Part shown: one piece after another, positions 51,302-58,960 of the stretch
How the letters are laid out: each line of letters starts with the position of its first letter
Position numbering within the stretch: position 1 is the first letter of the stretch
NCBI GenBank assembly: GCA_937903155.1
Contig: CALCZU010000080.1
Location: 1 to 64,000, forward strand
Origin: an uncultured Bdellovibrionales bacterium
GTDB lineage: Bacteria; Bdellovibrionota; FAC87; UBA2466
Length of the DNA stretch: 64,000 nt
Direction of reading: 5' to 3'
Position numbers and translations under genes: made by a program
Notes under the pieces: generated by a model
Told to the model about the DNA's origin: nothing
The model's input: only the letters and a program-made list of their open reading frames with translations
Database searches by the model: none

Positions 51302-52180
51302 ATGAGAGATGAGCGCTCACATATTTCGTTGGGCTGGTTTGTTCTCCTAGCTTTGTTTTTCCATTTGATGGCTTCTCTCATGATGGTCGTCCCTCCCGAA
51401 ACTGCAGCTCAACTCGCTGAGAGAAAAAATGCAGAAAAAAATAAAAATAAAGAGATCGAAATTATCGATCCAAAAGATTTAGAAGAACGAAGTGTCGTGG
51501 AATCTTCGCGACTTAAGGAACAAGATCCGGCACTCGATTCGATCAAACCTCGATTTTATTCGGATGAAAAAAATCGCACTAAAGAAGAAACAAAGAGTCC
51601 GCTTAAAGGAAAATTTCGAGAAGGCACGATCCTCTCTCAAAAAGGGGGAGGAGGAGAGAAGGGCAGCGAACTCCCCTTGGGAGATGACGGCGATGAAGCC
51701 GGCTCGGACGGTGGACAAAAATCGCCTAACCTTAAAGATTTAATGCTCTTCTCACGCACGCCGAATGATTTACCCGGTGATATCAAAGAGGGCACCGAGA
51801 CCGTTTTAAACAGCGATAAAATTCTCTACGCTTCTTTTATCAATCGAGTTGCGGAAGAAGTTTACGATCCTTGGGTCACCAATCTTCAGACAGCTATCAC
51901 CGAAACGCAATTTAGAAAACAAAAGCTCGAAACGAATCTTTACGTCACAAAAGTTTTAGTCACGATGGACAAAGAGGGAGAAATTCAAGGGATCAAGCTT
52001 GTGAAAAGCTCGGGGGTTGATTCGATCGATGATGCGCCGAAAAAAGCATTTTGGAATTTAGAAGTTTTTCGAAATCCGCCTTCGCAGCTCGTTCAATCCG
52101 ATGGATTCATCCGGCTGACCTACGAGTTTCACCTCGAGTACAATAGCTCTGGTTTTAAAATTATTCCCGATCGGCTTTAG
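51302..52180 (+). CDS. TonB-like periplasm-spanning protein
   Basis: 292 residues from the ATG at 51302 with TAGGAT upstream. Short cytosolic N-terminus, one helix (about 10-30), long charged and Gly-rich linker, and a C-terminal TonB-type domain (YASFINRVAEEVYDPWVTNLQ, LETNLYVTKVLVTMDKEGEIQGIKLVKSSGVDSIDDAPKKAFW). The ExbB/ExbD partners are not in the window, so its receptor is unknown. It overlaps the YkgJ gene tail-to-tail. Confidence 0.8.
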   Translation: MRDERSHISLGWFVLLALFFHLMASLMMVVPPETAAQLAERKNAEKNKNKEIEIIDPKDLEERSVVESSRLKEQDPALDSIKPRFYSDEKNRTKEETKSPLKGKFREGTILSQKGGGGEKGSELPLGDDGDEAGSDGGQKSPNLKDLMLFSRTPNDLPGDIKEGTETVLNSDKILYASFINRVAEEVYDPWVTNLQTAITETQFRKQKLETNLYVTKVLVTMDKEGEIQGIKLVKSSGVDSIDDAPKKAFWNLEVFRNPPSQLVQSDGFIRLTYEFHLEYNSSGFKIIPDRL

Positions 52181-52658
52181 AGAGGGGTTGTCTTGCAATT
52201 TTGCGTTCGTAGGCTTTTTTCTTCAATTCCACGAAAAAAGCTTTCTGGGTCATTTGCTTTTGAAAAGTAAAGCCACATTCGGTTCTACCGCGAGCCGCGA
52301 TATTTCTATCGTCAATATCTCGAGGAGTTATCGGAAAAAGTCTGCAAATCTCGGGACGGTCTTCGTAGACACTGCAGCGAGACGACGTCTTGTCCCAGTG
52401 AGGGCATCGAAATAAAAGATTACAGGAACTGCTACAGTGAGTGCAGCCGCCTTCCATTTGATAATGTTTTTGCAATGTGCGGGCGAGGGGCGGACAAAGA
52501 CTAATAAACGACCGTCTCATTTTTCCGACGATCAGCTGTCTTCCATCTTTTGAAATCAAACCTTGTTTAGAAAAAGAAGCTCGAGTAAATGGAATAACTC
52601 TTTCCCACAAATGATAGGTTCTTCTCAAAGGGCGATATTTTTGGATGATTTTCAGCAT
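52161..52658 (-). CDS. YkgJ-like CxxC-cluster (Zn/Fe-binding) protein
   Basis: 165 residues. Basic N-terminus, then the YkgJ motif: GGCTHCSSSCNLLFRCPHWDKTSSRCSVYEDRPEICRLFP, with eight or more cysteines in metal-binding spacing, and a later TECGF. Probably coordinates zinc or an iron-sulfur unit; function unknown. Located between the TonB-like and AI-2E genes. Confidence 0.85.
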   Translation of the reverse strand: MLKIIQKYRPLRRTYHLWERVIPFTRASFSKQGLISKDGRQLIVGKMRRSFISLCPPLARTLQKHYQMEGGCTHCSSSCNLLFRCPHWDKTSSRCSVYEDRPEICRLFPITPRDIDDRNIAARGRTECGFTFQKQMTQKAFFVELKKKAYERKIARQPLSKADRE

Positions 52659-52678
52659 GCCGTTCTCTAGGTGTTGTT

Positions 52679-53785
52679 CTAAGGAAAAGTCTGTATCTCC
52701 GCTGGTTTATTTTCACGGCGGATTTCTGATGACAGGATTTTTAAAAACGAAACAAACACGGCCGCAATGACCGGCCCCAAAAAGATTCCCATCGGTCCAA
52801 AAAGATTAATCGCTCCAAACACGCTGACGAGAGCAAGAAGCGGATGCATCTCCGACTGGCCCTTCATAATCCATGGACGAATAAAATTATCGATCGTCGA
52901 AATCACCACTCCGCCTGCCAGCATCACAGCCATATTGCCCCAAGCCTGATGGGAAGCATGATAGAGGACTGCAACAATCCACAGAGGAGCCGAACCCACT
53001 AAAGGAACCATCCCCGCAATGATCGTCACAAGTCCGATCAAGACCGCATTCGGTAGGCCCGTGATTAAGAAGAAAATCGTCATCAAAACCGCTTGAGCAA
53101 AACTACTGGCAAAAAGACCTAACACAACGCCTCGACAAGAACGCTCAAAGGCAGTGTAAAGCTCTCTAGATTTTTCCACTTTTAGAGGAGAAATCGAACC
53201 GAGAAACTTTAAAAATTTAGCGCCGTCGGCTAAGAAAAAGAAAGTTGAAATGATTACAATCGTCATTGCCATAAAAAATGACGGCATACTGGAAAGAAAA
53301 TTTCCGATAATAACCGAAGCTTTTTCAGCCCCAGTCTGAATCATGTCTCTCGACTGGTTATTGATCCAGTCACTGTCAATAGGTACAAATCGACTTGCAG
53401 AGGTGATGAGCTTCTTAATGAACGGAAATTCAGTGAAGCTATGCATCGACTGACCAGGTGTAATAAATTTAAATTCTGAAATCACTCGAATGAGACGATA
53501 GGTTCCATCGTAAAGTAGAAAAACGATGGGCGCTAAAATTCCAATCGCCAGTCCCAGCGTGACTACCATTGCAGAAACACCTTGAGGGAGCTTCGAACGA
53601 CATTTTTCAAAGATGGGATAACAGATGATGGCGCAAACAGCCCCCAAGAGTATGGGAACTACTAAAGGCGCCATCATATAGAAGAAAAGGAAAGTAAGAC
53701 TCAGGGCCAGCAAAAACTGGATCCATCCTCGCCACTTTTGTTCAGTAACGGGCGGCGGAGGAGGAGCCTGAGTAAGAATTTCCAT
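52679..53785 (-). CDS. AI-2E (PerM)-family transporter
   Basis: 368 residues, about eight helices, PF01594-like. Conserved positions include the central FFLADGAKF region, FERSCRGVVLGLF, AGMVPLVGSAPLW, and the C-terminal FGAINLFGPMGIFLGPVIAAVFV. Probably an exporter or ion antiporter; the AI-2 link is unproven for most members. It starts 22 bases after rpsI and is on the same strand. Confidence 0.9.
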   Translation of the reverse strand: MEILTQAPPPPPVTEQKWRGWIQFLLALSLTFLFFYMMAPLVVPILLGAVCAIICYPIFEKCRSKLPQGVSAMVVTLGLAIGILAPIVFLLYDGTYRLIRVISEFKFITPGQSMHSFTEFPFIKKLITSASRFVPIDSDWINNQSRDMIQTGAEKASVIIGNFLSSMPSFFMAMTIVIISTFFFLADGAKFLKFLGSISPLKVEKSRELYTAFERSCRGVVLGLFASSFAQAVLMTIFFLITGLPNAVLIGLVTIIAGMVPLVGSAPLWIVAVLYHASHQAWGNMAVMLAGGVVISTIDNFIRPWIMKGQSEMHPLLALVSVFGAINLFGPMGIFLGPVIAAVFVSFLKILSSEIRRENKPAEIQTFP

Positions 53786-53807
53786 CGAATAAAGATGCTT
53801 CCTGAAA

Positions 53808-54200
53808 TTAACGTTTTGAGAATTGGAAACGTTTTCGAGCGCCTTTTTGACCGTATTTTTTACGTTCTTTCATTCGAGGATCTCGAGTTAAGTAGCCTTC
53901 TTTTTTAAGAATTCCGCGAAGGCTAGGATCTAATTCGATTAGAGCTCGGCTGATTCCGTGAATCAATGCGCCGGCTTGAGCAGAACTTCCGCCACCGTTG
54001 ACGAGACTTTCGACTCGAACACTTTTATGTTTATCGGTGAGGAGCATGGGGCGAACCACAATCATCTTCAGCGTGTCGCGTCCGAAAAACTCTTCGAATG
54101 GTTTTTCGTTTACGAGGATGCTGCCATCTCCGCCATCAAAAAGTCTGACTCTGGCGACTGCTGTTTTTCTTCTACCGGTTGCGACAATGGGTTGTGCCAT
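53808..54200 (-). CDS. rpsI: 30S ribosomal protein S9
   Basis: 130 residues with the conserved tail KYGQKGARKRFQFSKR reaching into the decoding centre, and GRRKTAVARVRLF at the N-terminus. It follows rplM by three bases, the standard rplM-rpsI operon. Confidence 0.97.
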   Translation of the reverse strand: MAQPIVATGRRKTAVARVRLFDGGDGSILVNEKPFEEFFGRDTLKMIVVRPMLLTDKHKSVRVESLVNGGGSSAQAGALIHGISRALIELDPSLRGILKKEGYLTRDPRMKERKKYGQKGARKRFQFSKR

Positions 54201-54203
54201 AAA

Positions 54204-54791
54204 TTAATTCACTCCTAAATTGGGAAGTTTGACGGGTTTAGGCTGTTGAGCCTTGTGTGGATGCTCATTCTCTCCGTAAACGAAGAGCTTGGAGTACCAG
54301 CGACGAGTCATATGCCCCTTATATTTAGGAAGCATGCGATAGACCGCTTTTTGAATAATACGTTCTGGGTAGGTGTCGCGAACATCGGCTGCCGAGTGCG
54401 TTTTTAATCCGCCCGGGTAGTTTGTGTGATGTTGGTAAACTTTTTGTTCCCACTTTTTACCTGTAAATTTGGCTTGCTTTGCATTGATCACAACGACGGA
54501 ATCACCTGTGTCAGCATGCCGAGTATAAAGAGGTTTGTGTTTGCCCATGAGCAATTGAGCGATGTAGGAGCTGACGCGTCCAACAGGCAAGCCTGCGACA
54601 TCGACTAAAAGCCATTCGTTGTTTTCACCATGTTTTGCAAAAGGAGTTTTTGGGAGTAGGGGGCGTCTTTCAACTTTCGCTTTTGCCTTTTTAGGCTGAG
54701 CTTTTTTCTCTCCTGCAGTTTCGACTTCTTTTGCCGCTGCTTTTTTAGCAGGTTTTTCGGCTTTTTCTTTATCCGTTTTTTTGGTTGCCAT
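54204..54791 (-). CDS. rplM: 50S ribosomal protein L13 with N-terminal extension
   Basis: 195 residues versus about 142 in most bacteria. The extra 50 residues at the N-terminus are Ala/Lys/Glu-rich (KEKAEKPAKKAAAKEVE). The core matches L13 from NEWLLVDVAGLPVGRVSS through HTNYPGGLKTHSA to YRMLPKYKGHM. The extension is encoded in frame from the only good start. Confidence 0.96.
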   Translation of the reverse strand: MATKKTDKEKAEKPAKKAAAKEVETAGEKKAQPKKAKAKVERRPLLPKTPFAKHGENNEWLLVDVAGLPVGRVSSYIAQLLMGKHKPLYTRHADTGDSVVVINAKQAKFTGKKWEQKVYQHHTNYPGGLKTHSAADVRDTYPERIIQKAVYRMLPKYKGHMTRRWYSKLFVYGENEHPHKAQQPKPVKLPNLGVN

Positions 54792-54829
54792 CGCTAAATT
54801 CCCAATAATTTCAACTATTCGTAAAAGCC

Positions 54830-54844
54830 CCCACGCCTTGTGGG
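54830..54844 (-). promoter_or_regulatory. Hairpin in the rplM leader
   Basis: On the minus strand CCCAC-AAGGC-GTGGG is followed by GGCTTTTA, 38 bases before the rplM ATG. An L13-type autoregulatory leader or an attenuator is possible. A TTGACA (54902-54897) upstream with a poor -10 would be its promoter. Confidence 0.35.
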
Positions 54845-54951
54845 CAGTCTTTCAGTTCAATATTAAGAAGTAAGAGGTAATGGGTTAGACCAAAGATGTC
54901 AATGAATTAGTAGTTTTAGAAGGGTTTCGGAGGGGGACGCTGGGAGCGGGT

Positions 54952-55251
54952 TTACAGGTTTCTAAAGAGAGCTTTAAAAGCCTCTTTGGCCCGATCCGAC
55001 TCGGAAGTGTTTTCGGGGCGAGGAGGTGCTTGGACGTGGTTACTCGCAAATTGAAAATAGGGGCAGGTGTTCTGAGCCGCGCGATCGCGAACCCATGGAC
55101 TTTCGGGTTCCTTACACTGGCTCGATTGGGTTTCTTCAAAATGAGTGCAGTTTTTACAACAGTGCAGGTCACTTCCACAGGAAGGGCATAAACGGTTTTT
55201 CTTTTGTACTTCTAAGGAAAGTTTTTGCTGACAATAATAGCATTGCCACAT
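54952..55251 (-). CDS. Small zinc-ribbon protein
   Basis: 99 residues. It opens with CYYCQQKLSLEVQKKNRLCPSC and continues DLHCCKNCTHFE and SSQCKEPE, then NTCPYF, a set of CxxC and paired cysteines that fits one or two zinc ribbons. The rest is Pro-rich and ends in a helix AKEAFKALFRNL. No family recognised. It is upstream of the rplM operon with a gap of about 160 bases. Confidence 0.7.
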   Translation of the reverse strand: MWQCYYCQQKLSLEVQKKNRLCPSCGSDLHCCKNCTHFEETQSSQCKEPESPWVRDRAAQNTCPYFQFASNHVQAPPRPENTSESDRAKEAFKALFRNL

Positions 55252-55439
55252 TGATTTTGTTTCCTTTGAAAATTGTTTCTAGTTTTGGAAAAGACCGCTT
55301 ACATAGAATTATTACATTTTTAAAATTTTTTGGAAGACACAAAAAGTAGCTGAGACGTGTCATGAGAAGAAGGGTTGTGTTTGGCATTCTCGATGTCTAT
55401 GATAACTTCTCGATTTGAAAGACATTGTGAGGATGACTT

Positions 55440-56753
55440 ATGAAGGCATGGTTAGCAAAAGATCAGAAAAATAAAGTGGCTGTGGTGGCAGGTGTGAGGA
55501 CGCCTTTCGCGAAGTCGGGGACGAAGTTACAACATACGTCCGCAGTTCATCTCGGCGTGAGCGTCGCTCGAGAGACATTAGCTCAGTCAGAATTGAAACC
55601 TGGTGAAGTCGATGAAATCGTATTTGGCAACGCCGGGACGCCCGCCGATGCCGCCAATATCTCCCGCGTGATTGCGCTGAGAAGCGGATTTCCTCAAAGC
55701 ACGCCGGCCTACACGGTCCATCGAAACTGTGCCTCGGCGATGGAAGCGATTTCGCAAGGCTGTCTCAAAATTGGAATGGGACTGACGGATGCAATGCTCG
55801 TCGGTGGGACCGAAAGCATGAGCAATATGCCGTTGATTTACGGCGAAGAGATGAAGGAACTTTTCGCGTCTTTGAATTTTGCGAAGACTCCGATGGAGAA
55901 AGTCGAAAAACTGACGCATTTCAGACCCCAGTGGTTAAAACCAGTCATTGCGATTATGGAAGGACTGACGGATCCGATATCGGGATTGAATATGGGGCAG
56001 ACCGCAGAAATTCTCGCTCGAGATTTTAAGATTTCGCGCATTGAGCAAGATCAGTTTGCGGTCCGAAGTCACGAGCGAACATCAAAAGCGATGAAAGAAG
56101 GACGATTTACCCAGGAGATTTCTCCCGTATCCGTAGAGCCAGGTTATGAAGAGGTGCTTACCACAGATGTCGGCCCTCGAGACAATCAGTCGATGGAAGC
56201 GTTGGCAAAGTTAAGACCTTTCTTCGATAGAGAGAACGGAACCGTCACGGCTGGCAATGCCTGTCCGATTACAGACGGTGCTGTGGCCCTCATGCTGATG
56301 AATTACGACAAGGCGAAGGCTGAAGGGAAGACCATCCTTGGAACGATTGCGGCGCACGCTTTTACAGGCTGTGAACCCAAGCGCATGGGAATGGGTCCGA
56401 TTTACTCAAGTCATAAAGTGCTTGAAGGTTTAGGAATGCAGTTGAGCGATATCGATTTGTTTGAGCTAAACGAAGCGTTCGCGGCTCAAGTGATTGCAAA
56501 TCAGAGAGCTTTTGCTTCCAAAAAGTACTGCCAAGAAAAACTCGGTCGCAGCGAGGCGTTGGGTGAACTTTCGGATGACAAGCTCAACGTGAACGGTGGA
56601 GCGATTGCGTTAGGGCATCCTGTCGGAGCAACCGGTGGGCGCCTAGTTTTAACCCTGCTTCTGGAAATGAAACGTCGAAATGTTCAAAGAGGACTCGCGA
56701 CGCTTTGTATTGGTGGCGGTCAGGGCGGAGCTTTTGTATTGGAAAGAGAGTAA
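55440..56753 (+). CDS. fadI: 3-ketoacyl-CoA thiolase (FadI type)
   Basis: 437 residues with GAGG upstream. Nucleophile C97 in HRNCASAME, H393 in GHPVGATGG and C423 in LCIGGGQGG. The length and insert (about 120-220) match the long FadI/trifunctional beta-subunit class. Final step of beta-oxidation. The fadJ ATG follows after five bases. Confidence 0.94.
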   Translation: MKAWLAKDQKNKVAVVAGVRTPFAKSGTKLQHTSAVHLGVSVARETLAQSELKPGEVDEIVFGNAGTPADAANISRVIALRSGFPQSTPAYTVHRNCASAMEAISQGCLKIGMGLTDAMLVGGTESMSNMPLIYGEEMKELFASLNFAKTPMEKVEKLTHFRPQWLKPVIAIMEGLTDPISGLNMGQTAEILARDFKISRIEQDQFAVRSHERTSKAMKEGRFTQEISPVSVEPGYEEVLTTDVGPRDNQSMEALAKLRPFFDRENGTVTAGNACPITDGAVALMLMNYDKAKAEGKTILGTIAAHAFTGCEPKRMGMGPIYSSHKVLEGLGMQLSDIDLFELNEAFAAQVIANQRAFASKKYCQEKLGRSEALGELSDDKLNVNGGAIALGHPVGATGGRLVLTLLLEMKRRNVQRGLATLCIGGGQGGAFVLERE

Positions 56754-56758
56754 GAGAG

Positions 56759-58960
56759 ATGGAAATGCAAAAAGAAAATTTTAAAAAAGATTTCGAAAAC
56801 TTTAAAAAAGCCTTCAACCCGGAAGCATTGTCAGTGGCTCAGAAATCATTGACGCTTGAAAAGCGGGGAAATGTTGCGCTCATCATCTTTGATCAGTTTG
56901 AAGAGAAGGCGAACAAACTTTCGGGAGCGAATATGCTCCGAATTTTTGAGCTTTTGACTCAAGTGGAAGACGATAAAACGAATAAAGCGCTCGTGATTAT
57001 CAGCCGCAAGCCGACGATCTTCATTGCGGGGGCGGATATCGGTGAGATCCGGATGTTTGGAAAAGACAATAGTGCGACTGAAAATCTGATGAAGTTGCAA
57101 TCGGTATTTACTTATCTCGATTTTCTCCCGATTCCGACGATTGCGGCCATTCACGGCGCTTGCATGGGAGGCGGAACGGAGCTTTCTTTGGCCTGTGATT
57201 ACCGTATTTGTACGGATGATCCTGCGACAAAAATTGCACTTCCTGAAGTCATGTTAGGCCTGATTCCTGGATGGGGCGGCACTCAAAGACTTCCGAAGCT
57301 CATTGGACTTGAAAAATCTTTGGATATGATTTTGACGGGAAAAAATATTGATCCCCGCAAAGCGAAGAAGATTGGGCTCGTCGATAAAGTCGTGCCTGTC
57401 GAGTTTTTAGAAGAAAAAGCCTTGAAATGGGCCGAAGAACTTGCTGCTGGAAAAGGCAAGCCGCCTGAGAAGAAAAAAGAATTGAAAGAAAAACTTCTTG
57501 AGAATCTTCCTGGTGGAAAATGGGTGGTAATTGATCAAGCTCGTAAAATGGTGATGGCAAAAACAAACGGAAATTATCCAGCACCTCTCGCGGCCTTAGA
57601 TGTTGTGAAAGAAACGTTTGGGGGCGATATCGAAAAAGGTCTTAAAGTCGAAGCCCAAGCGTTCATTAAACTCGTCACTACTCCCGAGTCCAAAAATCTG
57701 ATTGAAGTGTTTTACCTCACAGAACGAGTGAAAAAAGATAAAGGGGTTGAGGGCGGTGTGAAGGGGCGCGATGTGAAACGTGCCGGTGTGGTGGGTGCAG
57801 GCGTGATGGGCGGCGGTATTGCTCAGCTTTTTGCTGCGAAAGACATCCGAGTTCGTATGAAAGACATCCAATGGGATGCGGTCGCGAAGGGGTATAAAGC
57901 CGCCGAAAAAGTGTTTCGTAAAAAACTCGAACGTCGCAAGATGACGGCTTTTGAATTTGAAAACGCCATGGAGCGAATCGAGGGTACTACGAACTTCAGT
58001 GGTTTCAAGCAGTTGGATCTCGTAGTGGAAGCAGTGGTTGAGAACATGGATGTCAAAAAGAAAGTTTTGGCTGAAGTGGATACCTTAGTGAATGCGGATT
58101 GTGTTCTTGCGACCAATACATCGTCGCTCTCTGTTTCGGAGATGGCAAAAGCGATGAAAAATCCGAAGCGCTTTGTCGGGATGCATTTTTTTAATCCTGT
58201 CGACAAAATGCCTTTGGTCGAAGTGATTCGCGGGGCAGAGACGTCGGATGAAGCAGTTGCGACGGTGTTTTCACTTTCGAAAAAGCTCGGCAAGACTCCG
58301 ATTGTAGTGAAGGATTCTCCTGGGTTTGTGGTGAATCGGATCCTTTGTCCGTACCTAAACGAAGCCGCGACTTTGATGACCGAAGGAGTACCGGTCACCC
58401 GCATCGATGAAATTGCCGAAAAATTCGGAATGCCGATGGGACCTTGCGCGCTTTTAGATGAAGTGGGTTTAGATGTCGGCGGCAAAGTTTCTAAGGTGCT
58501 CTACGGCGCTTTCGGAGACCGATTAAAGCCACCGGCAGTCATCAGTGTCATCGGGGATACGGGACGTTTGGGTAAGAAAACCGGCAGCGGAATTTACCAA
58601 TACGAAAAGGGAAAACGGAAAGAAGATACAACCCTTTATGAAACGCTGAAAATTAAAAAAGGTGGAACCGAACTTTCGGATGAAATTATTTTGAAGCGTT
58701 TGATCTACCTAATGATCAATGAAGCCGCACGTTGCATGGACGAAGGACTGGTTCGCGATGCCGCCGATATTGATATCGGGATGATCTTCGGAACGGGTTT
58801 TGCTCCCTTCAGAGGGGGCTTGTGCCGGTACGCTGACTCAATTGGTGCCGAAAGCGTCGTCGCAGATTTAGAGCTTCTTGCGAAAAAATTCGGTGATCGT
58901 TTCGCGCCCTGCCAGTACTTGCAACAAATGGCCGTGAGCAAAAAGAAGTTTTTTAACTAG
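56759..58960 (+). CDS. fadJ: Enoyl-CoA hydratase/3-hydroxyacyl-CoA dehydrogenase (FadJ type)
   Basis: 733 residues from the ATG at 56759, preceded by AAGAGAG; a longer frame from 56705 overlaps fadI. Hydratase half: HGACMGGGTELSLACDYRI and GWGGTQRLPKL. Dehydrogenase half: GAGVMGGGIAQ for NAD and the catalytic MHFFNPVDKMPLVEVI. Partner of FadI in the beta-oxidation complex; its stop touches the neighbouring lipoprotein stop. Confidence 0.95.
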   Translation: MEMQKENFKKDFENFKKAFNPEALSVAQKSLTLEKRGNVALIIFDQFEEKANKLSGANMLRIFELLTQVEDDKTNKALVIISRKPTIFIAGADIGEIRMFGKDNSATENLMKLQSVFTYLDFLPIPTIAAIHGACMGGGTELSLACDYRICTDDPATKIALPEVMLGLIPGWGGTQRLPKLIGLEKSLDMILTGKNIDPRKAKKIGLVDKVVPVEFLEEKALKWAEELAAGKGKPPEKKKELKEKLLENLPGGKWVVIDQARKMVMAKTNGNYPAPLAALDVVKETFGGDIEKGLKVEAQAFIKLVTTPESKNLIEVFYLTERVKKDKGVEGGVKGRDVKRAGVVGAGVMGGGIAQLFAAKDIRVRMKDIQWDAVAKGYKAAEKVFRKKLERRKMTAFEFENAMERIEGTTNFSGFKQLDLVVEAVVENMDVKKKVLAEVDTLVNADCVLATNTSSLSVSEMAKAMKNPKRFVGMHFFNPVDKMPLVEVIRGAETSDEAVATVFSLSKKLGKTPIVVKDSPGFVVNRILCPYLNEAATLMTEGVPVTRIDEIAEKFGMPMGPCALLDEVGLDVGGKVSKVLYGAFGDRLKPPAVISVIGDTGRLGKKTGSGIYQYEKGKRKEDTTLYETLKIKKGGTELSDEIILKRLIYLMINEAARCMDEGLVRDAADIDIGMIFGTGFAPFRGGLCRYADSIGAESVVADLELLAKKFGDRFAPCQYLQQMAVSKKKFFN

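Noticed and set aside
54885..55178. Second minus-strand frame overlapping the zinc-ribbon gene
   Set aside because: The other frame has the Cys-pair pattern and a proper start; this one is out of frame with no domain.
57823..58485. Open frame of 220 codons opposite fadJ
   Set aside because: It is a mirror of the dehydrogenase half of fadJ; its composition follows from fadJ codon use.
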